Assembly (NCBI RefSeq): GCF_913773995.1
Contig: NZ_CAJYES010000245.1
Location: forward strand, 1 to 64,000
Length of the DNA stretch: 64,000 nt
From: an uncultured Pseudacidovorax sp.
GTDB taxonomy: Bacteria; Pseudomonadota; Gammaproteobacteria; Burkholderiales; Burkholderiaceae_C
Direction: 5' to 3'
Position 1 is the stretch's first letter, and every line of letters begins with the position of its first letter. This document shows positions 9,171-17,879 of this stretch, piece by piece. The translations under genes were made by a program, and so were the position numbers. The notes beneath the pieces were generated by a model that worked only from the letters and a program-made list of their open reading frames with translations, was not told the origin of the DNA and made no database searches.

Positions 9171-9190
9171 TGTCGTTTCGTTCAGCGAAC
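9167..9190. promoter_or_regulatory. Candidate IclR operator 1
   Basis: Core TTCG-TTCAG-CGAA (9177-9189), preceded by ACAATG. The 23 bases 9167-9189 match 19916-19938 with three mismatches. The site is centred about 48 bases upstream of the expected start point of the Bug promoter, an activator position. It also abuts the ribosome binding site of the divergent IclR gene, which suggests autoregulation. Confidence 0.7.
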
Positions 9191-9201
9191 CGAGGTCCGA
9201 C

Positions 9202-9966
9202 ATGCGCAACGAATCCACCCCAACAGAAGCGACCGAAGCCCGTGGCGATGGCGGCGTGATCGCCGTCACGCGCGCCCTGTCGCTGATGGAAGCCTTCGAG
9301 GTGGGCGAGTCGGCCCTTACCCTGGCCGAGTTGAGCCGCCGCTGCGGCATGCACAAGACCACCGTGCTGCGGCTGGCGCGCACCCTGGCGCAGTCGCACT
9401 ACATGGTGCAGACCGACGCCGGGCAATGGCGACTGGGGCCGGCAGCCGGCTGGCTGGGCGCGCGCTACCAGGCCGGCTTCGACGTCAACAACGTGGTCGA
9501 ACCGGCGCTGCACGAGCTGGTCAAGCTCACGGGCGAAAGCGCGTCCTTCTACGTGCGCGAGGGCGACATCCGGGCCTGCGTGGCACGGGTGGAGGGGCCG
9601 CAGTCGGTGCGGCACCACGTGCGCATCGGCGCGCGGCTGCCGCTGGACCTGGGCGCGCCGGGGCGGGTGATCCTGGCCTTCAGCGGCGCACAGGGCGAGC
9701 CCTACGAGACGATCCGCACCTGCGGCTTCCACATGTCGCTGGGAGAGCGCGAGCCCGACGTGTCGAGCGTGGCCGCGCCGGTGTTCCGCACCGGCTGGCA
9801 CCTGCTGGGCTCGATGTGCATCTCAGGCCCCAGCTCGCGGCTCACGAAGGAGCGGCTGGAGAAGTACGCGCTCAGCGTGGTGGCGGCGGCCAACCAGCTG
9901 TCGTATGCGCTCGCGGGCGGGCGCTCGCCAGCCACGCCGCCCGTCGTGTCACGCTGGCATCCCTGA
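9202..9966 (+). CDS. IclR-family regulator, proposed controller of the 8121-19846 block
   Basis: The 254-residue protein has an N-terminal winged helix-turn-helix (LSLMEAFE through LSRRCGMHKTTVLRLARTLA) and an IclR effector domain. The start at 9202 is chosen because GAGGT precedes it and the HTH begins at the usual distance; a frame start at 9127 would overlap the operator and the twin promoter. It is divergent from one Bug gene and convergent with the last gene of the large operon. The presence of near-identical operator/promoter modules at both ends of the block makes it the likely regulator of both units. The ligand is unknown. Confidence 0.88.
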   Translation: MRNESTPTEATEARGDGGVIAVTRALSLMEAFEVGESALTLAELSRRCGMHKTTVLRLARTLAQSHYMVQTDAGQWRLGPAAGWLGARYQAGFDVNNVVEPALHELVKLTGESASFYVREGDIRACVARVEGPQSVRHHVRIGARLPLDLGAPGRVILAFSGAQGEPYETIRTCGFHMSLGEREPDVSSVAAPVFRTGWHLLGSMCISGPSSRLTKERLEKYALSVVAAANQLSYALAGGRSPATPPVVSRWHP

Positions 9967-9993
9967 TGCGGGCAGCCAGCGCGCGGGCTCAGT

Positions 9994-10971
9994 TCAGTTC
10001 AGCTGGATGCCCGCGTCGCGGATCACCTTGTCCCAGGTGGCGGTTTCGCGGCGCGTGCGCTCGCCCAACTCCTTGGCCGAACTGATCGACAGGTCGACGC
10101 CCTGGGCCAGCAGCCGCTCGTCGAAGGCCTTGTCGGCGGCAAGGCCGGCGAGCGCGGCGCCGAGCCGGTCCACCACCGCCGCGGGCAGCCCGGCGGGACC
10201 GTAGAGGCCATACCAGGTCGTGTATTCGAAGTTGGGGACACCGGCGTCCTTGATGACCGGAATCCCCTTGTAGGCCGGCGAGGCAGAAGGGGCCGTGACG
10301 CCGATCACGCGGATCACGCCCTTGTCGATCAGGCCCTTCATCGAAGGCAGGCTGCTGAACATGGCCTGGACCTGGCCACCGGCCAGGTCGGACATGGCCT
10401 GCGAGGTCCCCTTGTAGGGCACATGACGCGCATCGATGCCCGCGGCGCGCTGGAACAGCTCGGTGCCCAGATGCGCCAGGCCACCGACGCCGGCCGATGC
10501 GAAGTTGACCTCGCCCGGGTGGGCCTTGGCATAGGCGACGAACTCCTTCACCGTGTGCACGGGCAGCTTGCTCGACACGACCAGCACATGGGGGCTGGTG
10601 GTCACCATGGCCACGGGCGACAGCTGCTGGAGAACGTCGACGCGGGTCTTCGTCAGCAGCGGCTGGATCACCACGTTGCCGGACGCGGCGAAGAGCAGCG
10701 TGTAGCCATCGGCCGGCGCACGCGACACCGTGCCCAGCGCCGGCACGCCCGCGCCGCCGCCCTGGTTCTCGACGACCAGTGGCTGCCCCAGCGTGGGCGC
10801 CAGCGACTGGGCCAGCTCGCGCGCCACGACATCGGCCGGGCCGCCGGCGGCGAAAGGCACGATCACGCGGATCGGCTTGGTCGGATAGGCGCCTTGCGCC
10901 CAGGAAAGAGGCGTGGCAAAGGCGGTGAAGGCGGCCAGTGCGGCGGCCAGCCAGGGGCGTGAAATTCGCAA
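9994..10971 (-). CDS. Bug/TctC-type solute-binding protein (last gene of the large operon)
   Basis: The protein has a signal peptide (RISRPWLAAALAAFTAFA, cleavage near SWAQG) and the Bug motifs VIVPFAAGGPAD, VVENQGGGAG, PADGYTLLFA and HVPYKGTSQAM, about 325 residues. No ATG precedes the signal peptide. A TTG at 10971 stands after GGAGACATCAC, the same arrangement as the start of the Bug gene at 35615, and is preferred over a TTG at 10995 that has no ribosome binding site. It lies 55 bases downstream of the SMP-30 gene and is convergent with the IclR gene, 27 bases away. It should bind a carboxylate in the periplasm; no permease genes accompany it. Confidence 0.87.
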   Translation of the reverse strand: MRISRPWLAAALAAFTAFATPLSWAQGAYPTKPIRVIVPFAAGGPADVVARELAQSLAPTLGQPLVVENQGGGAGVPALGTVSRAPADGYTLLFAASGNVVIQPLLTKTRVDVLQQLSPVAMVTTSPHVLVVSSKLPVHTVKEFVAYAKAHPGEVNFASAGVGGLAHLGTELFQRAAGIDARHVPYKGTSQAMSDLAGGQVQAMFSSLPSMKGLIDKGVIRVIGVTAPSASPAYKGIPVIKDAGVPNFEYTTWYGLYGPAGLPAAVVDRLGAALAGLAADKAFDERLLAQGVDLSISSAKELGERTRRETATWDKVIRDAGIQLN

Positions 10972-11026
10972 GTGATGTCTCCGGTGGTAATGCAATGTGT
11001 TCGGCGCAGGCGCCGTGGAGGGCGCC

Positions 11027-11944
11027 TCAGCCGCGCCGCGCCAGCGGCAGGCCCGGCACGTCCATCTCGGCGGTCATCACGCGGCCGTGGGTGGAATCGG
11101 TGACGAAGAGCGTGCGCCGCTCCGGACCGCCGAAGGCCAGGTTGGTGATGGAGGCGCCCGCGGGGCCGCGCAGCACCTGCACCGGCTCGGCCCGCGTGTT
11201 GAGCACCCACAGGTAGCCCAGCCCGGGGTTGGCCACCAGTACGCGGCCTTGCGCGTCCACGGCCAGGCCGTCGGGGCCGCTGGGGCCGTAGGAGGTGAAG
11301 AACTGGCTCACCTTCGAGACGCTGCCGTCCGGCAGCAACGGCACGCGCCAGACGCAGTTGCCGCGGGTCACGGCCAGGTAAAGCACCTTCTCGTCCGGCG
11401 ACAGCGCCACGCCGTTGGGACTGGGGATGTTGCCCAGCAGCTGGTCCAGTCGGCCGTCGGGCGTGAGGCGGTAGAGCCGCCCGGTGGGGTCGTGCAGGCC
11501 GGTCTGGCCCTGGTCGGTGAAGTACAGGTTGCCGGCGCGGTCGAACACCAGGTCGTTCACGCCCTTGAAGCGTTCGCTGTTGCGCCGCGCCAGGAAGGGC
11601 GTGACGCGGCCGCTGGCCACGTTCAGCTGCATCAGGCCGTTCTTGTAGTCGGTAATGAGGAGCGTGCCGGCATCGAGGAACTTCATGCCGTTGGGCTCGC
11701 CGTCGTACTCGGTCACCAGCGACCAGCGGCCCTGCGGGTCGACGCGGAACACGCGGCCCCAGGGAATGTCGGTGAGGTAGAGATGGCCGTCGTCGCCCAG
11801 CACCGGGCCTTCGAGGAAAGAGTCGGTGGGCGTGCCGCCGCGGTTGGCGTCGGCCCAGTCGCTGCGGCGCGGACGCCGGAACTCGTCGGGCATGGCGCTG
11901 AACAGCGAGAGTTCGCGCACCTGGGGCGGTTGGAGAAGGAACAT
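11027..11944 (-). CDS. SMP-30/gluconolactonase/LRE-family lactonase-like protein
   Basis: This is a 305-residue six-bladed beta-propeller protein. The metal ligand positions of the SMP-30 family are present: Glu in DSFLEGPVLG, Asn in FKGVNDLVFD and SPNGVALSPD, and Asp in GPDGLAVDAQG. Family members hydrolyse sugar or other lactones with a divalent cation; no signal peptide is seen, so it should be cytoplasmic. It lies 13 bases after an amidohydrolase of the pyrone-dicarboxylate-lactonase group. Two lactonase-type genes side by side suggest a lactone intermediate. The substrate cannot be read from sequence. Confidence 0.85.
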   Translation of the reverse strand: MFLLQPPQVRELSLFSAMPDEFRRPRRSDWADANRGGTPTDSFLEGPVLGDDGHLYLTDIPWGRVFRVDPQGRWSLVTEYDGEPNGMKFLDAGTLLITDYKNGLMQLNVASGRVTPFLARRNSERFKGVNDLVFDRAGNLYFTDQGQTGLHDPTGRLYRLTPDGRLDQLLGNIPSPNGVALSPDEKVLYLAVTRGNCVWRVPLLPDGSVSKVSQFFTSYGPSGPDGLAVDAQGRVLVANPGLGYLWVLNTRAEPVQVLRGPAGASITNLAFGGPERRTLFVTDSTHGRVMTAEMDVPGLPLARRG

Positions 11945-11957
11945 GGTTCGCGTTCTT

Positions 11958-12860
11958 TCAGGCGGAAGGCACGGAGCCGAAGTCGTAGAGCTTCGCCGGG
12001 TTGTGGACCACGATGCGCGCGATGCGCGCCGCATCGCCCTCGCACCAGCGGGCGAGCAGGTCGACCAGGGCGGCATCGTCCACGCTGCCCGGCGTCTCGG
12101 TGGTGTGGGGCCAGTCGCTGCCCCAGACCAGGCGCTCGGGCGCGCGGCGCACCAGCGCCTGCCCCGCGGCCACGGTGTCGTCGTAGCCGGGGCCGCCGAT
12201 GGCCGAGCGCATGTAGGCACCCGACAGCTTGACCCAGGTGTTGCCCGCATCGAGCAGGCGGCACAGCAGGTCGAAGGCATCGCCGCTCGCGCCCTGCGCC
12301 GGGTCGAGCCGCGCCATGTGATCCACCACCAGCGGCACGGGCAGGCTGCGCAGCAGCGCGGCCATGGCCAGCAGCTGCTCCGGATGCACGAAGACCTGGA
12401 TGTGCCAGCCCAACGGCGCGACCTTGGCCGCCAGCGTGGCGAGCATGTCGGGCGTGGTCGTGCCCCAGGACTGCGGCGTCACGAAGTTGACGCGCAGACC
12501 CCGCACACCCAGGCCATGCAGCCGCTGCAGCTCGGCCGCATCCACGCCCGCCTCGACCACCGCCACGCCGCGCGCGGCCCCGCCCATCTGCGCCAGCGCG
12601 TCGAGCGTGCAGGCGTTGTCGGTGCCATAGGTGGAGGGCGTCACGACCACAGCACGCTGCGTGCCGATCCGCGCCTGCAGCTGCCGATAGACCGCCACCG
12701 GCGCATCCGGCGGCTGGCGCTTCCAGTGCTTCGACGGCGCGAAGCGCGGGTCGAAGATGTGCATGTGGCTGTCGCAGGCCCCGGCAGGCAATGCGAAGCC
12801 CGGCCGCGCAACGCCGGCCGAATGGGGCACCGTTTGCAGCAGCGTCAGCGCGGCGGCCAT
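11958..12860 (-). CDS. Amidohydrolase, 2-pyrone-4,6-dicarboxylate lactonase-like (copy 2)
   Basis: This is a 300-residue TIM-barrel hydrolase of the Amidohydro_2 family. Metal/catalytic residues are visible: the H-x-H of ACDSHMHIFDP, His in PLVVDHMARL and Asp in LVWGSDWPHT. The nearest characterised type is LigI, which opens the lactone of pyrone-dicarboxylate. The start at 12860 gives MAAALTLLQ; an open frame continues to 13019, but that extension is encoded by a family B repeat and is not believed. It is a paralogue of the first gene of the operon (18863-19846) and sits just upstream of the SMP-30 gene. Confidence 0.87.
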   Translation of the reverse strand: MAAALTLLQTVPHSAGVARPGFALPAGACDSHMHIFDPRFAPSKHWKRQPPDAPVAVYRQLQARIGTQRAVVVTPSTYGTDNACTLDALAQMGGAARGVAVVEAGVDAAELQRLHGLGVRGLRVNFVTPQSWGTTTPDMLATLAAKVAPLGWHIQVFVHPEQLLAMAALLRSLPVPLVVDHMARLDPAQGASGDAFDLLCRLLDAGNTWVKLSGAYMRSAIGGPGYDDTVAAGQALVRRAPERLVWGSDWPHTTETPGSVDDAALVDLLARWCEGDAARIARIVVHNPAKLYDFGSVPSA

Positions 12861-12922
12861 GTCAGTGGTCCACCGCGCCGACGCGACACCCGCATGGCCT
12901 GGAAACCGGCGCCACACTCCTG

Positions 12923-13002
12923 ATCGAATGGCCGCGGAGCAGGCCACGCCAGTGCACCCGCGGAACGGGCTTGGCCCGGCCGCCGGGTGCGCCCCTTGAG
13001 GG
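12923..13002. repeat. Intergenic repeat family B, full copy
   Basis: The block starts TCGAATGGCCGCGGAGCAGG and contains a GCACCC/GGGTGC stem. Its first 72 bases closely match 39219-39290. It lies inside the minus-strand operon, between the amidohydrolase start (12860) and the stop of the preceding Bug gene (13053), where it could attenuate transcription or protect mRNA. Confidence 0.8.
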
Positions 13003-13052
13003 GGATGGGACTTCCACACGCAGTGAGGAAGTCCAAACGGGGTGGTCTCATT

Positions 13053-14030
13053 TCAATCCAGCTTGATGTCGCCCTTGCGCACCACCTCGCCCCACTTGGC
13101 GTCTTCCTTCTTCAGGAAATCGGCGAAGGCGGCGGGCGTGGAGCCGATGGGCTGCGCGCCCAGGTCCTTCATGCGCTGCAGCACCTCCTCGTCCTTCAGC
13201 ACCTCGGCCAAGGCCTTCTGCAGCTTGTCGGCGATGTCCTTGGGCGTCTTGGCGGGCAGCAGCATGCCGTTCCATTCATAGGCCTCGTAACCCGGCACCA
13301 CGGTCTCGGCCACGGTGGGCACGTCGGGCAGGCGCGGCGAGCGCTGGGGCGAGGTCGCGGCCAGGGCGCGCAGCTTGCCGGACGACACCAGCGGATAGCT
13401 GGCCGCCACGGTGGCGAACATGAAGTCCACCTGGCCCGCCATCGTGTCGGTGATGGCCGGGCCGCCGCTCTTGTAGGGCACATGCACCATGTCCAGCCCC
13501 AGCTTCTGGCGGAAAAGCTCGGCCGCCAGACGTTGCACCGTGCCGGCGCCGCCCGAGGCGAAGTTGATCTTGTGGGGCTGGGCCTTGGCCGCGGCCACCA
13601 GGTCCGCCACCGTCTTGTACGGCGAATCGGCCTTGGTGACCAGCATGTTGGGCATGGTCAGCACCAGCGACAGCGGCTGCAGCGCATCAGCCGCATAGGG
13701 CATGCGCGGGAACAGGTGCGGGTTGATGGCGTAGGGCGTGGCGTCGTAGAGCACGGTGTAGCCATCGGGCGCAGCCTTGGCCGCATAGGCGGCGCCGATG
13801 GTGCCGCTGGCGCCGGCGCGGTTGTCCACGATCACGCTGGTGCCCAGCTTCGGGCCCAGCTTGGCCGCGATCACACGCGCCATGGCATCGGCCGCGCCGC
13901 CGGGGGCGTAGGGCACGACGATGGTGATCGGGCGCTCGGGATAGGCCGCGTGCGCGGCGAAGGCCGCCGTCGCCAGGCTGGCGACGAGCAGGCGACGGAT
14001 CAACGAGAACTTGGAAGAGGCCACACGCAT
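13053..14030 (-). CDS. Bug/TctC-type solute-binding protein
   Basis: The 325-residue protein has a signal peptide (RLLVASLATAAFAAHA, cleavage before AYPERPI) and the Bug motifs VVPYAPGGAAD, VDNRAGASGT, APDGYTVLYD and HVPYKSGGPAI. The ATG at 14030 lies only two bases after GGAG; a GTG two codons in (14024) has better spacing and may be the real start. It follows another Bug gene by 143 bases, so the operon encodes two successive receptors. The family feeds tripartite tricarboxylate transporters or serves as a sensor component; no permease is present. Confidence 0.9.
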   Translation of the reverse strand: MRVASSKFSLIRRLLVASLATAAFAAHAAYPERPITIVVPYAPGGAADAMARVIAAKLGPKLGTSVIVDNRAGASGTIGAAYAAKAAPDGYTVLYDATPYAINPHLFPRMPYAADALQPLSLVLTMPNMLVTKADSPYKTVADLVAAAKAQPHKINFASGGAGTVQRLAAELFRQKLGLDMVHVPYKSGGPAITDTMAGQVDFMFATVAASYPLVSSGKLRALAATSPQRSPRLPDVPTVAETVVPGYEAYEWNGMLLPAKTPKDIADKLQKALAEVLKDEEVLQRMKDLGAQPIGSTPAAFADFLKKEDAKWGEVVRKGDIKLD

Positions 14031-14173
14031 ATCTCCGGAGTCATTGGTTGGAAGGAAAAAAAGGGGGCAGCACGGACGGCCGCCTTCATCGCAGCGAGGG
14101 CAGCCTGCACGGCCACCCGGTGGGTGCCCTCGGCACCGGCGCCTCGGTCGCGCCGACGCCGGGCCCCGCAGGC

Positions 14174-15166
14174 TCACTCGGGCTTGAGGTCGAGTTCGCG
14201 CGCGAGCTGGCCGTAGGCCTTGACCTCGCGCGCCAGCTGTTCGCCGAAATCGGCGCCGCACACATGCTGGCTTTCCATGCCCAGGCCGCGCAGCTTCTGC
14301 TGCGTGGCGCCCTGGCGCACGAAGTCCTGCGCGGTCTTCTGCAGCAGCGCCAGCACGGCGGGCGACGTGCCGGCCGGCGCCAGCAGGCCGTACCAGGCAT
14401 CGGCCCGGTAGCCCTTGACGCCCGCCTCGTCGAAGGTGGGCACCTGCGGCAACAAAGGCGAGCGCTGCGGCGCGGCCACGGCCAGCGCCGTGAGCTTGCC
14501 GGCCTGCACCTGCGGCAGCACCGAGCCGAGGGTGGCGAAGGAGCTGTCCACCTGGCCGCCCACGAGGTCGGTGACGGCCTGCGCCGCGCCCTTGTAGGGG
14601 ATGTGGTTCATGCGCGTGCCGGTCAGCCGCGTGAACTGCTCGCTGGCGAAGTGGCCCGAGCTGCCGGCGCCCGGCGTGGCATAGGTGCGCTGGCCCGGCG
14701 CGGCCTTCACCTGCTGCAGGAAGGTGGCCAGATCGGGCACCTTCATCGACGGGCCCACCACCAGTACCGTGGGGCTCACCGCCAGGCTGCACACCGGCGC
14801 GAAGGAGCGCACGGCGTCGAACTTGACGCGGCTGCTGTAGAGCGCCGGGATCATGGTGTGGTTGGTGGCGCCCAGCAGCAGCGTGTAGCCGTCGGCCGGG
14901 GCGCCGGCCACGGCTTCGGCCGCGAGGATGGTGTTGGCGCCCGGCTTGTTGTCCACCAGGAAGGGCTGGCCCAGCGTGCGAGCGGCGTAGTCCGCGAAGG
15001 CGCGGGCCACCACGTCGGTGGGGCCGCCGGCCGAGAAGCCGACGACCAGGCGTACGGGCTTGGTCGGGTAGGCGGGCGGCTGGGCCCGTGCATCGGGTGC
15101 GGCGGCCGCAAGGCCGAACAGGGCAGCGGCGAGCAGGCCGGAGGCCTTGAGCGAAGTCGTGTTCAT
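14174..15166 (-). CDS. Bug/TctC-type solute-binding protein
   Basis: The 330-residue protein has a signal peptide (KASGLLAAALFGLAAAA, cleavage near ARAQP) and the motifs LVVGFSAGGPTD, VDNKPGANT, PADGYTLLLG and HIPYKGAAQAV. The usual DNR/DNK-x-GA-x-G loop reads DNKPGANTI, a slight departure in the ligand loop. The ATG at 15166 is four bases after the metallo-hydrolase stop, so the two are translationally close. It should bind an organic acid in the periplasm. Its binding-loop differences from its neighbours suggest that the receptors in this operon are not redundant. Confidence 0.9.
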   Translation of the reverse strand: MNTTSLKASGLLAAALFGLAAAAPDARAQPPAYPTKPVRLVVGFSAGGPTDVVARAFADYAARTLGQPFLVDNKPGANTILAAEAVAGAPADGYTLLLGATNHTMIPALYSSRVKFDAVRSFAPVCSLAVSPTVLVVGPSMKVPDLATFLQQVKAAPGQRTYATPGAGSSGHFASEQFTRLTGTRMNHIPYKGAAQAVTDLVGGQVDSSFATLGSVLPQVQAGKLTALAVAAPQRSPLLPQVPTFDEAGVKGYRADAWYGLLAPAGTSPAVLALLQKTAQDFVRQGATQQKLRGLGMESQHVCGADFGEQLAREVKAYGQLARELDLKPE

Positions 15167-15170
15167 GGCG

Positions 15171-16187
15171 TCAGGGCAGCAGGGCGAATCGGTCCCGCTG
15201 GGCCAGCGAGCATTCGTTCATCACGGTCAGCGTGCGCTCGACCGTGGGCTCGCCCACCACGAAGGGGTTGGGGCCGGTGGTGCCCGCCTGACGCAGCCTG
15301 GCGAGCTTGCCCTGGGAGCCGTCCACGCGCGAATGGTTGGACAGCATCACGTCGACGCCTTCGGTGCGCACGACCTTGGCCATGCGCTGCGTGGAGTTGC
15401 CATACGCTTCCATGCGCGGAATGTCGGCGCCGAAGTTGAAGCCGGTGCCGCCCCACAGCAGCACGCGGTGCTTCTGGCCCTGCCAGGTGACGTCGAACAC
15501 CGGCGACAGCGTGCCCCAGGTGTGGCCGGGCGTCACGTACAGCGTGAGGCTGGTGCCGCCGAGCGTCAGCTTGTCGCCGTCCTTGACGCTGATGTCGCGC
15601 TTGGGCGGCGCACCCCAGATGGGCGTGGCGAATTCGAGCCGGGTCTCCATCATGGTCCAGTCGGTGTCGCTCATGACCACGCGGGCACCGTACTTCTGCG
15701 CCAAGTAGGGCGCGCCGCCGTAGTGGTCGCCATGACCATGGGTGACCACGATGTAGCGGATGCGCGCCGGGTCCAGCCCCAGCTTGCGCATGCCGCCCTC
15801 GATCAGCGCCGCGGCCTCGGCCTGGTTGTTGAGGGCGTCGATCAGGATGATGCCCTCGGGCGTGTCCACGGCCCAGGCGCTGGCCCAGTCGCCGCCCACG
15901 AAGTACAGGTTGTCGAAGGCCCGGCCTGGGGGCGGCGGCGGACGGTTGATGAGGGCACGCAGACCGCGGTCGGAATCCTCGTTCTGCACCGGCCGGGCGG
16001 TGGGCACCGGCTTGCACAGTGTGAGCACCTCGCCCAGGTCGGTGCCGGCCGCGCGCGTGGCGGCAGCAACGTGAGCGGCGATGCTGGCCTCGGAGGGCCG
16101 CTGCGCCACGGGGGGCGGGCTGGCGCAGCCCCACAGGGCGGTCGCGAACGCGGCGACGAACAGGCCGCGCGGAAGGCGATGGATCAT
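15171..16187 (-). CDS. Secreted class B3-like metallo-beta-lactamase-fold hydrolase (lipoprotein)
   Basis: The 338-residue protein has a lipoprotein signal (FVAAFATALWGCAS, lipobox Cys near residue 21). The zinc motif THGHGDHYGG (HxHxDH), a second His in VTPGHTWGT and a third in LSNHSRVDG follow the class B3 pattern. B3 relatives include beta-lactamases and many lactone or ester hydrolases, so resistance function must not be assumed. Its place among lactonase and acid-metabolism genes favours an exported hydrolase that prepares a substrate for the Bug receptors. It lies 38 bases downstream of the dehydrogenase gene. Confidence 0.85.
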   Translation of the reverse strand: MIHRLPRGLFVAAFATALWGCASPPPVAQRPSEASIAAHVAAATRAAGTDLGEVLTLCKPVPTARPVQNEDSDRGLRALINRPPPPPGRAFDNLYFVGGDWASAWAVDTPEGIILIDALNNQAEAAALIEGGMRKLGLDPARIRYIVVTHGHGDHYGGAPYLAQKYGARVVMSDTDWTMMETRLEFATPIWGAPPKRDISVKDGDKLTLGGTSLTLYVTPGHTWGTLSPVFDVTWQGQKHRVLLWGGTGFNFGADIPRMEAYGNSTQRMAKVVRTEGVDVMLSNHSRVDGSQGKLARLRQAGTTGPNPFVVGEPTVERTLTVMNECSLAQRDRFALLP

Positions 16188-16225
16188 GGTTCTTGTCTCC
16201 TTTGTGGATCGCCGCAGGGCGGGGC

Positions 16226-17140
16226 TTAGCCGCGCGCGAGCACGGCCAGCAGGTTCTTCGCTGCCGCCACGCCCATGTTGATGTAGGCGTCGCTGGTCAC
16301 GCCGCCGATGTGCGGGCTCAGCACGATGCGCTCCTGGCCCTGGAAGGGGTGGCCCGCCGTCATCGGCTCGACCGCGAAGCTGTCCAGGCCTGCGCTGGCC
16401 ACCTGGCCCGAACGCACGGCGGCCAGCAGCGCGGCCTCGTCGATCAGGCCGCCGCGCGCGGTGTTGACCACGATCACGCCGCGCTTGCACTGGGCCAGCG
16501 TGTCGGCATTGAGCATGCCGCGGTTCTCGTCGGTCAGCGGGCAGTGCAGCGAGATCACGTCGGCCTCGCGCCAGATCGTGGCGAGGTCCGCGCTCTGGAT
16601 GTAGTCGGGCAGGTTCTTGGCGAAGGGGTCGAATCCGAGCACCCGCATGTCCATCGCGTGCGCCATGCGCGCGAAGCGCTGGCCGATGGCGCCCAGTCCC
16701 ACGACGCCGACGGTGCGGCCGCCCAGTTCCAGACTCTTGTGCGTGGCCTTGTCCCAGTGGCCGGCGTGCATGCGCGCGTCCAGCGGCACCACCGACTTGG
16801 CGCAGGCCAGCATCAGGGCCAGGGCCTGCTCGGCCACGGCCGCGGCGTTGGCGCCCACGGCGGCCACCACCTCGATGCCGCGTGCCTTGGCCGCCACCTT
16901 GTCGATGGTGTCGGTGCCGCTGCCGTGCTTGGAGATGACCTTGAGCGAAGGCGCCGCGTCCATCACCGCCGCGCCGACCTTGCCGTAGCGCACGATGATG
17001 GCCACCGGGTCGTGGCGCTGGCACAGCGCGATGAGGTCGTCCTCGGTCGGCGCCTTGCCGGCGTAGACCACCTCCATGTTGTTCAGCAGGGCCAGGGCCT
17101 GCGGCGCCAGGTCGGCGCCGGTGACGAGGACGGTGCTCAC
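16226..17140 (-). CDS. D-isomer-specific 2-hydroxyacid dehydrogenase
   Basis: This 304-residue cytoplasmic NAD-dependent enzyme interconverts a 2-hydroxyacid and a 2-oxoacid. The Rossmann motif VGVVGLGAIGQRFA ends in Asp (GFDPF), which favours NAD. The catalytic residues are seen as Arg in NTARGGLID, Glu in SFAVEPM and His in LSPHIGG. The GTG start at 17140 overlaps the stop of the RraA-like gene by four bases (GTGA), typical of translational coupling; a longer frame to 17194 would run into that gene. With an adjacent oxoacid aldolase, it may reduce or supply the oxoacid of that reaction. Confidence 0.9.
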   Translation of the reverse strand: MSTVLVTGADLAPQALALLNNMEVVYAGKAPTEDDLIALCQRHDPVAIIVRYGKVGAAVMDAAPSLKVISKHGSGTDTIDKVAAKARGIEVVAAVGANAAAVAEQALALMLACAKSVVPLDARMHAGHWDKATHKSLELGGRTVGVVGLGAIGQRFARMAHAMDMRVLGFDPFAKNLPDYIQSADLATIWREADVISLHCPLTDENRGMLNADTLAQCKRGVIVVNTARGGLIDEAALLAAVRSGQVASAGLDSFAVEPMTAGHPFQGQERIVLSPHIGGVTSDAYINMGVAAAKNLLAVLARG

Positions 17141-17823
17141 AACGCTTCGCCTTCCTTCAGCACGCCGGCCGCACGCAGCGCGGCGGGCAGCCACTTGGAG
17201 GCCGTGTCGCCGCGCGAGATGGCATCCAGGCGCGCGGCTTCGTCGGCCACCTTCTTGTCGGCCAGGGCCAGCATGGCGGGCGCCTTCTCGCGCTCGATGA
17301 CGACCACGCCGTCGGCATCGCCCACCACCAGGTCACCGGGGTTGACGCTGGCGCCGCCGGCCGAGATCGGATGGTTGATGCGGCCGGGCACGAACTTGGT
17401 GGGGCCGGCCGGGTTGAAGCCGGCGCTGAAGACCGGGAAGTCCAGCTCCAGCAGCTCCAGCTTGTCGCGGATGACGCCGTCGACGATCACGCCGGCCAGG
17501 CCGCGCTTCTTGCAGGCGCTGAGCATCAGCGTGCCCATGAGCGCGGCCGTCTGGTCGCCCTTGCCGTCGATCACCAGCACGTCGCCCGGCTGGGCCAGCG
17601 CGATGGCGGCATGGATCATCAGGTTGTCGCCGGGGCGCACTTCGACGGTGAAGGCCGGGCCGGCCACGGCCATGCTGTGGTGCACGGGCGCGACGCGGGC
17701 ATTCATGGTGCCGCGGCGGCCGGCCACGTCGGCCAGGATGGCGGCCTGGAAGGTCGCGGCCTTGGCAACCACTTCGGAAGAGACGCGCTCGATGTCGCGG
17801 ACGATGTCGGGGAGTTGGCTCAT
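17137..17823 (-). CDS. RraA-fold aldolase (4-carboxy-4-hydroxy-2-oxoadipate aldolase/oxaloacetate decarboxylase-like)
   Basis: The 228-residue protein belongs to the RraA/HMG-CHA aldolase fold. The catalytic segment GVIVDGVIRD holds the Arg-Asp pair of class II pyruvate aldolases, and the GDVLVIDGKGDQTAALMG loop binds substrate. LigK-type members split 4-carboxy-4-hydroxy-2-oxoadipate into pyruvate and oxaloacetate, directly downstream of the LigI lactonase chemistry to which the two amidohydrolases here are related. It overlaps the dehydrogenase by four bases. An RNase E regulator role (true RraA) is less likely given the operon. The 56-base gap upstream is purine-rich with an AGGAGG-like stretch but no gene. 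Confidence 0.85.
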   Translation of the reverse strand: MSQLPDIVRDIERVSSEVVAKAATFQAAILADVAGRRGTMNARVAPVHHSMAVAGPAFTVEVRPGDNLMIHAAIALAQPGDVLVIDGKGDQTAALMGTLMLSACKKRGLAGVIVDGVIRDKLELLELDFPVFSAGFNPAGPTKFVPGRINHPISAGGASVNPGDLVVGDADGVVVIEREKAPAMLALADKKVADEAARLDAISRGDTASKWLPAALRAAGVLKEGEAL

Positions 17824-17879
17824 GGCGTTGGCTCGGTTCGAAAGAAGAAGGAAGAAGGAAGAAGGGAGGAGAAAAAAGA

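Noticed and set aside
12861-13019. N-terminal extension of the minus-strand amidohydrolase
   Set aside because: The extra 53 codons are encoded by a family B repeat and show no signal peptide or family similarity; the conserved protein starts at 12860.
15171-16187. Annotation of the B3-like protein as an antibiotic-resistance beta-lactamase
   Set aside because: The metal ligands fit class B3, but the fold is shared by many hydrolases and the operon context is acid/lactone metabolism.
17824-17879. Purine-rich stretch between the RraA-like and Bug genes as a terminator
   Set aside because: It has no inverted repeat; it looks like a ribosome-binding and spacer region inside the operon.
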